Positions 49,620 to 60,970 of a stretch of 64,000 nt of DNA are shown one piece after another; the stretch's first letter is position 1; each line of letters opens with the position of its first letter. The notes under the pieces were generated by a model. The model saw nothing but the letters and a program-made list of their open reading frames with translations. It did no database searches and had not been told where the DNA came from. This stretch comes from Cynocephalus volans (lineage: Eukaryota > Chordata > Mammalia > Dermoptera > Cynocephalidae), in NCBI RefSeq assembly GCF_027409185.1, contig NC_084469.1, positions 80,573,918 through 80,637,917 on the forward strand, in the 5' to 3' direction. Made by a program: the position numbers and the translations under genes.

Positions 49620-49823
49620 GAGCCTAACCCCAGAATGCTTGCATCAAGCCTGATTTAAAGCCAGGGCTACACTGCTCCTTGCCTTCTTGCTGTGAGCCAT
49701 ATTCCTCAGAACACTCCCTGCAGCCAGGCTAATCCTATGAGCTGACACTGGACAGTAGCCCTGCTTATGTGTCAGTGGTTCAAAATGTCTAGCCTCTAAG
49801 ACATCATTAAAAAGGACAAAACG

Positions 49824-49963
49824 GGGCAGACCCCATGGCACACTCGGGAGAGTGCGGCGCTGGGAGCGCAGCAGCGCTCCTGCCGCGGGTACGGATCCTA
49901 TATAGGGATGGCCGGTATGCTCACTGGGCGGCCGGTCACAAAAAACGACAATAAAAAAAAAAA
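49824..49963 (+). mobile_element. CYN SINE, palindrome-bearing subfamily
   Basis: GGGCAGACCCCATGGCACAC, GCTGGGAGCGCAGCAGCGCT, CGCGGGTACGGATCC, GGCCGGTCACAAAAAACG and an A tail. Duplications AAAGGACAAAACG at 49811-49823 and 49964-49976. Antisense to ADCY7, within its probable 3'UTR. Confidence 0.92.
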
Positions 49964-50597
49964 AAAGGACAAAACGCCCATTAATAATGTGTTCATTTAA
50001 AACAAACATTGCCAGAGATGGCAAGAAGTAACAAGTGTCAATTACAGTTTTTTTCTCTCTACTGTTTGAGACCATTTACAGGTGTAAAACACCCTTTTCA
50101 CCTTTGTTTGCTAGAAATGTCTGTGTGAGAAACACTGAATCCCAAGGCCAGTCCCACGATGGAGAAGGGTATCTCCAGCCCAGGCTAGACAACAAAAATA
50201 AATCTCCCTTGTGAATGCTCACAGGCCATGGAGGTGGATGTTTGTTTTGGTCATGCTATAAGATCGCCTCCACAGCATCTTGGGAACAAAGGTCTCAAAG
50301 TCACAAATACAGTCGTCATACCAGTGATCCTTTTCCTGCTGACCTGGAAACCTTACAGAGCCACAGTACAGAGGTTCTGGCTACCACTGCATCTTAGACT
50401 CAGTGGTCCCTTCAAGCAGCATCTGGCACACGTGTCCAAGAAGTCCTCTAGCATAAGTCCAAGGAAGCCACATAGCCATCTTCCATGGCTACGCCCTTAA
50501 AATGCATTTGTGACTGGCACAGGACTGAGCCCTCTCCTTGGCTTGCTTCAGGGAAGGAAATTGGCTTCCCAGCATGTTCTGAATCCACCAGAAGCCC

Positions 50598-50744
50598 TCA
50601 GTTCAGCCCCAACCCTTGAAACTTGGCAGTGTCTGTACAGACAAAGTACGTCCTTAGTTCACCTTTGCCTTTGACATTAATCAGTCCACGGCATTCACAA
50701 GAATAACCTAGTCCCTGGAGGATGGTACAGGTCTCTTCAGTAAC
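50598..50744 (-). CDS. ADCY7: ADCY7 window exon 16 and stop
   Basis: 147 bases, [20 protein letters not shown] through [12 protein letters not shown], then TGA. Carries the triphosphate-binding Lys in VKGKGELRT. Acceptor TTTCAG. Confidence 0.95.
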   Translation of the reverse strand, partial: VTEETCTILQGLGYSCECRGLINVKGKGELRTYFVCTDTAKFQGLGLN

Positions 50745-53700
50745 CTGAAAAGGAAAAGAAAACAGTCTTCAGAAGAAGGAAGCAAACCTGCCGTGGTAGG
50801 GACAGACAGAAATTGGCCAGTGAGCAGAGTAGGTGTCTGCTTTCTCTCAACTGTTTGACAGGTAGAAGCACACAGCTGAATGGTGGTAGAGCCAGGTCTG
50901 AGGCCCAGGTCCCCTCACCTCTGGGGACATTCTTTCCCCTTTGGTCACATGCTTCCCTGATGCGTTTTTACCTGGATTTTCCCAAGTTCTCCAGTGCTCT
51001 CCATGCGGCTGGCAACATTGACCGTGTTTCCCCAGATGTCATATTGAGGTTTTCGTGCCCCAATCACTCCAGCTATCACAGGCCCATGATTTATGCCTAA
51101 AGATCATAGAGGCAAAGCCTCAGGCTTCTGCCCTTAGGGGAGATCATAGAATCCATCCCCCAACCACAGAAGGCGGTAACAAAACTAAAATGAAGGTTAG
51201 GTTGGGACTGCTTCCTAAATTCTGCACAGGAGATTATACTTGGAATGTAACAGAGGCGTTCCCTGGCCAGTTCTTTAGACTTTCCAATGCTCAAGAAGGC
51301 TGGATTTGATGTTAACACTTTTCTACTATCTGCTAATATCCCTTTTAACAAAATAGGCTTTGAGCACCAACCCTTTGACTAGTTAAGTTTAATAACTTTG
51401 CTTTGTTCTCTGTATTTTAAGGTCACCTATGTATAATAGATGGTGGTTTTGGTTCTCCATTTTCTGTAGTGATATATTCTTTCTTTCTTAAAACTTTCAA
51501 AATAACTATGTAAGTGGTATGGAAGGAGGTGAGAATAATTATCCAACCACTGGGCTTGTGGGATCAGAGAGGGGTTTCTAAAACTTTTCGTGATAGATGG
51601 CTTCACCACACAGACCGAGCGTGGCTTGTCTGGAGGCAGGGTCTGCACGTCCCTCCCCATAGATCCCAGGCCTGGCCATCCTGCCCAGGCCCTCACCGAC
51701 TCGGAGGCGGAAGGAGTTGAAGGAGTGCCTGTTGATGCCGTCCAGCTTGCTCATCAGGGCGATACTGAACTCCACCATGACACCAATGTGGGCGTGCTGC
51801 CGCTCCAGGTCCTGCAGGACAGCCCAGCGCACCCTGACCTGGCAGGCACTAGCACACCAGCATCAGTGTGGTTCCTGTGCAGAGAGGCTTCTCCACAGGG
51901 CTGCCCTGCTCCCAGGAGGGCACCTATCCCTCCCCTCAAAAAGTCTCCAGGCTGAGTCTTACAAGAGCCTTTGTCCCTCCCTTGCAGGACAGGATAGGGA
52001 GGCATTCCCTTTAAGAATGGTGACAGGTTTGGGGACGGTTGGATTTCCCCTCAGGTGGGGCATGAGTACCTGGTTCTCATGCCCTGGGGTGACACTGAGC
52101 CCTGCAGCTGCCATGTATGTGCTGCCGATGGTCTTGATCTTTTCCACTCCACTGAACTTGGGCTTTAGCAGAAGCTGTGGAACCACAAGGAGGCAGAGTA
52201 AGGCAGGGCCGTGCCCCTCCCCAGCTGCAGCGCAGGCCTGCCACAGATTCTGAGGAAGGGCATGGGATTCCTCCCCTCCACCTGTCATGCAGCCATGTCT
52301 CGTTTGTGGCCCTTCCCGTCAGAGCTCATAACTAAGTGCAAGTGGGAACACGCCTCTGGGCACTCTCCTGCTCCTGTCATCTCAGCCTTCTCTGACATTC
52401 TCTCTTTTTCATCCCTTCCATTGTCTTTTTAAGGAGCAAACACACAACTCAGCATTATCTACACAGGAATGTGGATTATTTGTCTCCAGCAAAGAGTTAA
52501 GGCCAAACTGATGTCTTCTGAAACAGTCTGACAGCATGAGCTTAGCTGGAAACCAAATTATTCTACAAGGACCTAGATCTAATCTTAGCAAGCTGCCCAT
52601 CACAGAGCACATGTTACAAATATTTGCTGAATAAAACAATGAAAAAGACAAATTTATGCCTTTTATACTTTGTGTAATGCATGTTGCCCCCAGGGGAGCC
52701 ATGTCACATTTTTTCTTGTGGTTGAGAATGCCCTTGTCTCCCCCGTGCCCTTCCCAGCAAGGTGGGAAAGCCAAGAGCCGCCATGTGCAAGGCTGGGTTG
52801 GAGGCTGTACCTCGTCAAAGTCAGCAATGATCTCGTTCAGCAGGCGCAGGCACTCGAGCCCTTCTTTGTTGACATCACACTCTGTGTAGAACACTTTGAA
52901 ATCCGGCACGGATGCAAACATGACACAGACGCAGTCGTAGGACTGATGGTACCAGTCCTGCATTCAGGGTAGGGAAGAAACAGGACCTATGGCCACTGAA
53001 CCTCCTGCAGGGACAGGGGAAGCAGATGGTACTGGGGTGCCTCACGCTGTGAGGGGCCAGGCAGGGCTGAGCAGCCGTTCCCAGTCCGGCTGTGCTGAGA
53101 TCTGTCTGGGGACTGTCAGATCGTAGGGCGGTTCTGAACCAGCTGGTCGGGGAGGGTCAGGCTCAGGTTGGTGTTCTGCTCTTTTGAGTGTGTAGCTGAG
53201 GTTGAGAACCCCTGGGGTAGCAGGAGGTAACCATCAGGAGACCTGGGTTCTATACTAAGAAATCACTGGACCTCAGTTTCCTTACCTAGAAAAGTCCTGC
53301 TACACAGAACTGGTGGAAATACAGACGTTTTAATGAGTATAGAATGTCCAGATTACAAACACCTGAACACTCTGACCCTCACAACAATCCTGCAGGTAAG
53401 TACAGTCAGCCCATTCCACAGAGGTGAAAATCAAGGCCCTGGAGAGTGAGGTGTCTTGTTCACAACCACACTTGAACCTGGTCTCTGATTCCCAGCCCAT
53501 GTTCTTACAGCTAATACTACACATTTGTCTGCTGGGTATATCATGAGGCCAAGACCTCAGGAGGCCAACATGGAAAGTACTTTGCAGCCACACCCCTTCA
53601 CCCGTGGGACCACACACTTATACCTCAGTCTCCTCCCCACCCCAGTGACTGAGCCCCTTCCCACCACACCTCATTTAACTTGTCACCAATGAAGTGGGCG

Positions 53701-56700
53701 GCCACATGGGCTGGCAGGACATTCTCCAGAAGGAGGCGGTTCACATTCTCCATGGTTTCAAACTCCTCATGCTCCTTCTTGAACTTCTTTTTCCACAAAC
53801 AATCCAGGCGGCAGTAATAGTCAATCTGCAAGTGTGCTGTCCAAGGGTGAGCAGGGCAGGGCGACATGCGCACCCCAGGGCTGGCAAGCACAGCGGGAGC
53901 CCTCGGTGCTGACCCCCCACCCGTGCTGCCCACCCTGTGTCCATGACCGGCAGGCATCTCCTAGTCAGTGCAGTCTGTCCCTTGTGTCCTGGGGGAGATG
54001 AGGACACTGACTTGGAGCCCCCGGCCCTGGGACCAGAGCTTCTGAGGCCACCCCCACCCCAACCCTGTTCCCTCTCCAAGTACAGCAAGGAATGCGGGGC
54101 AATTTCTAGGTCTGTACCTGTCTGGAGAGCATGAGGAGGGTGACGTAAAACAGGACCAGATAGAAATAGATCATGGTTCTCAGGTCACTCCAGGAACAGC
54201 TGGGGGCACTGCTGGGTATAAAGGGAGGCTAGAGTCACTCCCAGTGCCCGCCAGCCCCCAGGACAGGAGTGTACAGCCCAACACCCCAGTCTGCCTGCCT
54301 ACATGTGCTGTGTGGCCCATAGTGCTGTGGGGTAGATGGTACACAAGACAACTTGGGCTGTGAAGAAAACAGGGTGAGGGGAGAACGGGGAGGTGGGGTG
54401 AGCTCACCTCTGAGTGACGTAATCAGCCACGGAAAAAGGCCACATGGGGAGCCTGAGCAGATGGCTAGGCAGGGAAGGGACTTGGAGATTGGCATAAGGG
54501 TTCTGCAGGGGCAAGCCAGACCCACAGCGGCAGGTTTGGTTCTGGGTCCACAAGCTTCCAGCCTTTTAATCTGAGGAGAACCAGGCCCCTTGCCCCCATC
54601 TACATGCACACACCACCCTTCCCAAGCCTCAGCTATCACCACCTGTCCAGGAAGAGACCAGAAACCACCACTCTTTCCATAACCCTGGAGACCCAGGATG
54701 TGGCTCAAAAAGTCCCCCTCTCCACCCTAGAGTGGCCTAGAACAGAATGGCCTGGTGGCCTCCATAGGGCCAAGGACTTCTTCCAGATAACCTGCAAAGA
54801 GTCACATTCCTCAGCTCCAAGTTCTGGAGACCTGGGACCTGGGCAAGTCACTGTCCCTTCTGTAAACTGAACACCATGCCATCTGTCAGTCCCACCCCAA
54901 AAAGTGTCCAGTCCCAGTGGGACTGTGAGTGCAAAAGTGCTTCAGTTTGAATAGGCACCAAAACAGTCACAACTGCCAGGCCACCTCCAGAAGCACCCCG
55001 GGCACCCAAGCCAGGGCAATGGGGGACCGAAGTCCTCAGCTGCACCTCCCTGACATCCTCATCCAGCCCAGCAATGACCACCAGCTGCCACTGGAAGTGC
55101 CCTGGGCTCACAGGTTGGGGAGATGCTGAGGGCCTCAGCCACACATTCCCAAAGGCTACATCCAGCCAAGCCACGACTAAGCCGCTGCCAGAAGCCCCTG
55201 GACTCCCTGCCAGGATGAGGGGGGTGCCACGGGCCTCTACCATGCCCCCTTTTCCTCTTCCTCCCACCGTATCCCCCTCCCTCTCCTCCCTTCCCCCAAC
55301 CGCTCCACAACAATATTTTAGAATGTAAATAATAATTTTTTAAAGATTTCTATTAATAATTTTTTAAAGATTATTTCTATTAATAATTTTGGTGCCTCAG
55401 TTTGAATAGGCACCAAAACATGTTGGCCAAAGGTGGCACCATCAGCCGCTGTGAGGACAGGCAGCAAGACCGCATCCTGGCAGTGAACTGCTTTGGGCCC
55501 TACCTGAGAGTGCCATTGGTCTCAGTGAGGTTCCCCAGGCCGAGGCCACAACAGTCCCATTGCCAGCACGGGGAGAAGTTGAAGAGCACCAGGTAGGCCA
55601 CCAGGGCCACAGTCAACAGCACAACCTTCAGCTCCAAGCTCATCCGCAGGAAGACGGAGCAGGCGACAAAGCCCAGGACGCAGCTGCAGGTGTAATACTG
55701 AGGAGGTGGGGGGGCGTTACTGAGGGCAGCAAAGGTCACCCCACCATCTCCTGTGAGCAAAAGCATAGCTTTGGTGACCAACCCACACTGACTCCCAGGA
55801 GCCCTTTCCACCTGGGGGGCTCAGGCGGAGCCCCCAGGGCTTCAGCACCACTCTCTGGCCTTGCTGACCTCCATTTTCAACAAAGAGCAGGCAACCATGA
55901 CCCTCACTCCCTGCCACCCACGTAGCTTAGACTAAGCACGCCCAGATGCAGGATGGAGGCCAGCCTGGCCTGTGTGGGTCCCTTTCTCTATCTCTCCTGG
56001 GAGAGGCTGGACTCAGTTCCTCCACACCCCACAGGCTGGGCCAGGGCCCGGGGCTGCTCAGAGCCTGAGAGGGACACACTCACCGGAAGGAGCTCACACA
56101 GGGTCTTCTCTGTGCTGCTTCCAGCCAGCAGGCTCGTCTCGTTGTCACCAGGCAGTTCAAGGGCTGGGAAACACGTCAGTGGCTACAAAGGAGACAGGCC
56201 CCTGTTAGGGTTGGTCCAGGGTATGGGGACTCTGGGACTTGCTGGGGCTAAGGAAGGCAGGCCTGGGACCACCAGGAGGATCAGGCCTGGCTCAGCTCTA
56301 AGCATGGCCCCAACAGCTGTGCCCTGACTTCCCACAGTGACCATCAGATTCATGGTGCAGAGGGGACTCTGGGGAGAGAAGGTGTAAGATAAAAAACACA
56401 CGGATGCCACCCAGGCGTGTCAGAGGTTGACTCAGGGTGGGGATCTCAGTGAGATCAGCATTTTCAGTGAGCCCCCATCTCCTGGTGGTCACAGGACACT
56501 TCAAAACCCGCAGCTCTAGAGTGTCCAGGGCATGGAGGTCGGGGGAGAGGCCCTGGCTGTAGACGTGGGAGCTGGGAGGAAGGCAGGGGACAGGTGCTCC
56601 TGCAGCTGCTCTCTGCAACAGCAAGCACACCAGCACGAGCCAGAGAAGTAGGGCTCCCCACTAGTGAAGAAAACAGTCTCGCAGAGGGTGTAGCAGGACC

Positions 56701-59700
56701 TCCTCAGGGGGCTGGGAAGAAGGAATGGGATATCAGGGCATTGTGGTGGCTCAAAACATCATCCTTGTGAGGTGGCCACATAAGCTCTCTGGGCACCCAA
56801 AGTTCTCATTTGAAAACCGAAGGGTGAGGACCTCTCAGCCTGCAACAGGGACCCTCACAGGGCCACCCACCAAGCTCCAGAAAGGGTTATACCAGATGCA
56901 GCTTTTAAGGCAATGAGATTGTAGGATTCTGGAATCTGGAGGTTCCCAGGGTCAAAGACAGCTCCCTGCACCCAAGAAGCATGCCTGGGCAGGAGGGGTC
57001 CTGCCAGGGCCCACCTTCCTTGCCCCAGAACCAACCAGGTTGACAACAGCCACAGTGAGCAGGCTGCCAATGGTCAGGACCGCCAGGGACAGTCTCAGCA
57101 GGGGCTGCATCTCCACCCTCTCGGAGATGGTCCGCAGCATCCCCCAGGTGGAGCAGCACCTCTGTGGAGCAACAGGGGTTGAGTCACCAACAGCCAGAGC
57201 CAGGACAGGAGGACCAGTTGAGAGCAGGCCTGGGCAGGTGGAACCCTCAGGAGAAGCCTCTAGCACACTAGAAAATTGTCCTGAATGCAGGAGGGGCAGG
57301 CAACCATCTCCCTAACCAGAGTGAAGGGCTCAGACCTGCAAAGCTCCCCAGGAGGGTCCTGAAGGGAGTTTTAAGACAGGGAGGGAGGGAGGGGCCGTGG
57401 GCTCACAGCACTGCTGCTCAAGGCCCCCACTCACCAGGAACTCAGTGGCAAAGCACAGGCCGAGCACCAGCCCCAGCACACAGGCCACCAGCCCAAAGGA
57501 CACACCCAGAGCCACCGTCCTGGAGAGGAGGTAAAAACCCAAGTTCTGGGGATCATCTGCCTTAGACCCCTCCCACCACCCCAGTTCTCTGGCTCACAGT
57601 CACCTCCCCCTCACCCCCGACTGTTATTCTGCACACAGCAAAGGGGATTTTTGCCAACTGTGGTCCAACTGGCCCACTAATAACACAGGAGGCCTGGCCA
57701 AAACACGAAGATCAAGGTCAACATCGTGTCCCCTTCCAAGTGTATAAGAAATGAGCAATATCTTTGCAGCCTTTAGACTCATATCTAGCACACAAAAGTT
57801 ATATAAAAGTGTTCCCAATTTTGTCTTTATTAAATATATCCAAAACCACAATTTTGGTCAATCCTTTGGCCTAAATGACCTTCTAGAAACCCCCCAGTAG
57901 CTGACCTCACCCCTCCTCATCCCTGTCCCCCACACCAACAGGGCCCCAGAGCCAGAAGTATGAATCTCAGTGACTCCTGATCCAGGCTATGCCACCCTGG
58001 ATAAATCATTAATGCCCTGAGCCTCAGTTTCCCCATGGATAAGGGAAAGAGGTGGTGCCAAGAGTTTTTGGAATCGCCACTTCTAGAAATCCAAATGCCA
58101 AAAGCAAGGGTCACAAACTAGCATGCCTACAGGGTCACAGAGATAACAGGTGATAGACATTAGGGCACAGGGAGGCCTGAGACAGAACAAGCACATTCAA
58201 GTAAAGATAAGTGCTGGTGACTCCGGCAGCAGGGGCCACAACCCCAGGACAGATGCTGGGACTCCAACGGTCTAAAGCTACTGAACTCTAACAGCCAGCG
58301 CCCTCCAGCCTAATCAGGCAGCTCCTTGCAGTTTTCTGGTGGGTGCTGCCAAAGTCACCGCCCCGCCCGGCCTGGACTCCAGGGGGCTTGACCGTCCTCC
58401 CACCTGACTGACCTGGGCATCAGGAGGACGTGCACGAGCAGGATGCAGATGAAGATGAGGCTGGCACAGGCAAAGTCGTAGCGGGCTCGCGGGATGGGCG
58501 CCAGGCGGTACTGAGAGCGACAGCAACCATAAAGGGTGGCCATGTGCAGGGCCACCTGCTCCAACCCCTTCACAGGCCCTGCCCAGCTCAAGTTAATCAT
58601 CTTGAAAATAAAAACCTCACACCCCTCCTGAAGTTCTGGGTGATGTTACATTCAGTAACTTTCATTCATTTCCATTTTGCAGTTTCTTTTTTGTATTTAG
58701 AGACAATACCTTCCTCTCCCCTCTACCCGCCCAGGTCTCTGACTTTATTTCTGAGGTCCCTGAAAAGCCCACGGTCCCAAATCTGTGGATGAGAACTAAG
58801 TCTGAGCTCCCAGGACTGCTGAGACCACGACTGGCGATGGGTCTGTCTTCACCCCAAACCAAGGAGTAAGACTGGGCCCGCGCCCCTGAGCTGGCAGGTG
58901 GGGGGACCCCTGTACTGCCCCTGCCACACAGGCACCATCTTGTGGTCACAGCCCCATGAGGGCTCCTACTGCAGGTGAGGTGCTCCTACCGCTTGTGTGA
59001 GGATAAATCACGTAACACACGTGCCCAGGACACTGCCAACCCAGAGGCACTCAATAAAAAAAGTCATTACCATAAAAAAAAATTTTTTTTAAAGGCAAAA
59101 AATCATGTAGCAGCCAGGTGGGACCCTCCAATGTGACACCCAGTTTTGGGTTTTCTTGTCATTGTGAGGCTACCATGCGTTCAATGGCTCGTAGCAGCCA
59201 AGGTTCTGGCATTTGACAGAGCAAAAGTCTTCCAAACCCGCATGGGGTACCTCAGGTCGAGGGCTGAGGCAGCAGGGACAAGTCAGGACTGTGCCGAGCC
59301 CCCATCCACCCCCAACAGCCAGCTGTGGACACTCCCTGCACACGTCTGTCTCATGGGAGTGCTGGCTCCCGTGGCCGCACCCCGGCCCCACCCCAGGCCT
59401 GGGAGGCCCTGCTCCTCTGCGGTGGAGGCTGCTCAGGGGGCCTCACCTCTCGCTCAAAGCCCTTCTCCAGGAAGATGGACCCGAAGGTGTAGAAGTCGTC
59501 GGACTTGGAGCAGCAGGGCCTGTGGGGCGGAGGTGGGAGGCAGTGTGGGAGGGGGCTGGGGGCCACACCCGCGGGGGGAGGGGGAAGGGGCTACCCGGGC
59601 CCACAGCTGGAGCTTGGCCACCAGGCCTGAGGGCACAAGATGGGCCTGCTCACATGGGGATCCCCATCTGAGGGGGTCAGGGCAGAGGTTAGGGGCCTCA

Positions 59701-60970
59701 CCTCGTGGAGCTGAGCCCCTCGATGGCCGATAGCATCTCGTCATCATACGAGTCATCCTCTGACCGCCCCTTGGGGGACGCACTCCTGGAATCAGACACC
59801 CCCAGCTGCATCACCCGAGACCCCACATCCACTGGCCCAGAGGCAGGAGTGTAGATCAGACAACGAACCAGTGGCATTACCAGGTGCCTAACGGGGGTCC
59901 GGAGTCTCACATGGGACGGTGAAGGGATGGTGGATATCCCTGGGGCCCAGAGAGGGAAAGTGAAGGCCCAGCATCACCCAGCTGGCCAGCAGCCCAGTGA
60001 AAGGCAGAGGGAGACCCCGACCCCTCACATCTGAGGCTTCTCCTGCTATACCCACAGGGTCAGCATAGAGGCCAGAGCACCCACCAACACCTCCTTCCTT
60101 CCCACCACCCCACTGACCCCACCACAGGGTGGGTATACGACAGGTGCTTAGTCACAGCCATCCAGAAGAGCCAGGGACCAGGAAGTCTGTTTCCTAGAAA
60201 CCCTCTGGCCTGAGCTGCAGCAAACTCCACAGAGGTCCTGGGCTAGGCCTCATGGAGATGTTTCCCTGGATAAAGGCTGTTCAGGGCAGCCTACCTGGAG
60301 GAGGTGACTGGGACAGGACTTGGCCAGGAGGATGGGGTACAGTGTGACAGAGGGGAGAGGCAGTTCACATACCTGTCTGGGGTCCAGTGGCGCCGCAGGG
60401 GAATGGCCTGAAAGGGAAGGGAGGAGAGGAGACAGTCCCAGGGCGCGGGGCCTGAGTCCGTTGCTGCTCTGGGCTTTCTAGCTACGGCTCTCTCAGATAC
60501 ACGGGCAGGGTTCTGGGGACTGCCCAAGCTGCAGGCATCCTGAACTAAAGCTGAATGTGGGCTGGGGACCAAGGAGGACAGGGACATTCCCAGCCACCCT
60601 GGGGTATTCTCCAATTACCCTCCCTTCACCAACAGCCCCAGGGGACCAGGGCAGAGACTGTAACCATCTTCCAGAGGGAGAAAGAGAGGCTCCAGGGGAA
60701 GGATGCCTTCAACATGGCCCTCCCACCCCTCCTCAGGCCCCTGATCCTAGCTCAGCTCTCTGGGCAGGAAGGGACTACCTTGGGCCTCCGGCCATTGGGG
60801 ACAGGTGTCTCGCCACTGCTCACGCTCTCGCGGTGGTTGAGGTGCGCAAAGGGCCGCGCGGCGCCCCAGGACTCAAGGTAGCGGGTCATGCGCACCGATG
60901 CCCGCATCTTCAGCGCTGCGTCCCCCTTGGGCTTGGGGAGGTGCTGGCTAGGTGGGGGCGGCTGCTGGCT
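50598..60970 (-). CDS. ADCY7: ADCY7, adenylate cyclase type 7 (3' part: 16 coding exons, 5' part outside window)
   Basis: Membrane adenylate cyclase converting ATP to cAMP under G-alpha-s and PKC-linked control. Sixteen - strand exons join in phase to 1872 bases plus stop: 624 residues, matching about residues 457-1080 of the 1080-residue human protein. In order they encode the C1b linker ([20 protein letters not shown]), the second membrane domain (M7 [14 protein letters not shown]8, M9, M10-M12), N-glycosylation sequons in the external loops (NET, NLT, NGT), and the complete C2 catalytic domain. C2 shows [15 protein letters not shown], the purine-binding Asp in QYDIWG, the Asn and Arg of NTVNVASR that stabilise the transition state, and the Lys of VKGKGEL. 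The N-terminal membrane domain and C1a, which supplies the metal-binding aspartates, are not in the window. I looked for C1a exons in 60971-64000 and saw none. Confidence 0.96.
50972..51096 (-). CDS. ADCY7: ADCY7 window exon 15 (C2 active site)
   Basis: 125 bases, [20 protein letters not shown] and [20 protein letters not shown]. Carries the purine-binding Asp and the Asn/Arg pair that stabilise the transition state in class III cyclases. Donor GTAAAA. Confidence 0.95.
51697..51811 (-). CDS. ADCY7: ADCY7 window exon 14 (C2)
   Basis: 115 bases, [20 protein letters not shown] through [10 protein letters not shown]. Acceptor CTGCAG, donor GTGAGG. Confidence 0.95.
52070..52174 (-). CDS. ADCY7: ADCY7 window exon 13 (C2)
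   Basis: 105 bases, 35 codons, [20 protein letters not shown] and [15 protein letters not shown]. The Lys of KTIGSTYMA is the purine-recognition lysine in homologues. Confidence 0.95.
52811..52957 (-). CDS. ADCY7: ADCY7 window exon 12 (C2)
   Basis: 147 bases, 49 codons, [20 protein letters not shown] through [12 protein letters not shown], the core strand and helix of C2. Donor GTACAG. Confidence 0.95.
53221..53510. repeat. MIR SINE pieces in an ADCY7 intron
   Basis: Sense piece AAATCACTGGACCTCAGTTT then antisense piece CCTCACAACAATCCTGCAGG with GTTCACAACCACACTTGAAC. Probably two old copies. Confidence 0.55.
53670..53825 (-). CDS. ADCY7: ADCY7 window exon 11 (start of C2)
   Basis: 156 bases, 52 codons, [20 protein letters not shown] through [13 protein letters not shown]. 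Membrane-exit helix and the ENVLPAHVA motif typical of class III cyclases. Donor GTGTGG. Confidence 0.95.
54118..54211 (-). CDS. ADCY7: ADCY7 window exon 10 (M12)
   Basis: 94 bases encoding [13 protein letters not shown], then helix [18 protein letters not shown]. The acceptor is a tandem CAGCAG, so an alternative start 3 bases later (54208) would drop one serine. The given choice preserves the human length. Confidence 0.9.
54944..55420. repeat. 431-bp segment between 23-bp direct repeats
   Basis: The word CAGTTTGAATAGGCACC plus AAAACA occurs at 54944-54966 and 55398-55420. The enclosed segment is GC-rich, then ends in an AT-rich run containing a duplicated TAATAATTTTTTAAAGATT. In the ADCY7 intron between window exons 9 and 10. 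Family unknown. Confidence 0.8.
55504..55697 (-). CDS. ADCY7: ADCY7 window exon 9 (M10-M11)
   Basis: 194 bases encoding [20 protein letters not shown], the helix [17 protein letters not shown], then external-loop sequons NLT and NGT. Donor GTAGGG. Confidence 0.94.
56084..56182 (-). CDS. ADCY7: ADCY7 window exon 8 (external loop)
   Basis: 99 bases, 33 codons, from [20 protein letters not shown] to LCELLP. Contains an N-E-T glycosylation sequon in the loop between M9 and M10. It is too short to appear as a long open frame and was found by aligning to the expected protein order. Acceptor TTGTAG, donor GTGAGT. More divergent from human than its neighbours, as expected of an external loop. Confidence 0.9.
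57036..57161 (-). CDS. ADCY7: ADCY7 window exon 7 (M9)
   Basis: 126 bases, 42 codons, [18 protein letters not shown], then the helix [19 protein letters not shown]. The donor GTTGGT is weak; it is supported by phase and by the homologous human boundary after INL. Confidence 0.88.
57435..57519 (-). CDS. ADCY7: ADCY7 window exon 6 (M8)
   Basis: 85 bases encoding [19 protein letters not shown] and GLCFATEFL. One membrane helix. Donor GTGAGT. Confidence 0.93.
57955..58075 (+). repeat. MIR SINE
   Basis: TATGCCACCCTGGATAAATC and GAGCCTCAGTTTCCCCATGG. ADCY7 intron. Confidence 0.65.
58413..58510 (-). CDS. ADCY7: ADCY7 window exon 5 (M7)
   Basis: 98 bases encoding [13 protein letters not shown], then the hydrophobic helix [19 protein letters not shown], the first helix of the second membrane cluster. 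Confidence 0.94.
58975..59060 (+). repeat. MIR SINE 3' end
   Basis: TGTGAGGATAAATCACGTAA, then AGAGGCACTCAATAAA. Confidence 0.5.
59447..59519 (-). CDS. ADCY7: ADCY7 window exon 4
   Basis: 73 bases encoding [20 protein letters not shown] and FERE, the stretch leading into the second membrane domain. Acceptor CCACAG, donor GTGAGG. Confidence 0.94.
59702..59785 (-). CDS. ADCY7: ADCY7 window exon 3 (C1b)
   Basis: 84 bases encoding [19 protein letters not shown] and AIEGLSST. Acceptor TTCCAG, donor GTGAGG. The acidic/serine-rich sequence is characteristic of ADCY7. Confidence 0.94.
60373..60407 (-). CDS. ADCY7: ADCY7 window exon 2 (C1b microexon)
   Basis: 35-base microexon encoding [11 protein letters not shown] plus two bases. 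Acceptor CTTTCAG, donor GTATGT. It aligns with the variable human segment ending TPDR, and phase is required by both neighbours. Confidence 0.85.
60779..60970 (-). CDS. ADCY7: ADCY7 window exon 1 (C1b)
   Basis: 192 bases, 64 codons, [20 protein letters not shown] through [11 protein letters not shown]. Acceptor CCCACAG, donor GTAGTC. Encodes the regulatory C1b segment after C1a. Confidence 0.94.

Larger units (their letters stand above)
47900..50597 (-). other. ADCY7: ADCY7 3'UTR (extent uncertain)
   Basis: Sequence following the ADCY7 stop on the - strand. I recall the human 3'UTR as long (over 2 kb), so this stretch probably includes it; the end is a guess. AATAAA on the - strand occurs at 49614-49619, with further copies near 47641 and 47479. 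It contains one + strand SINE (49824-49963) and an A-run (49503-49521). Confidence 0.4.
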
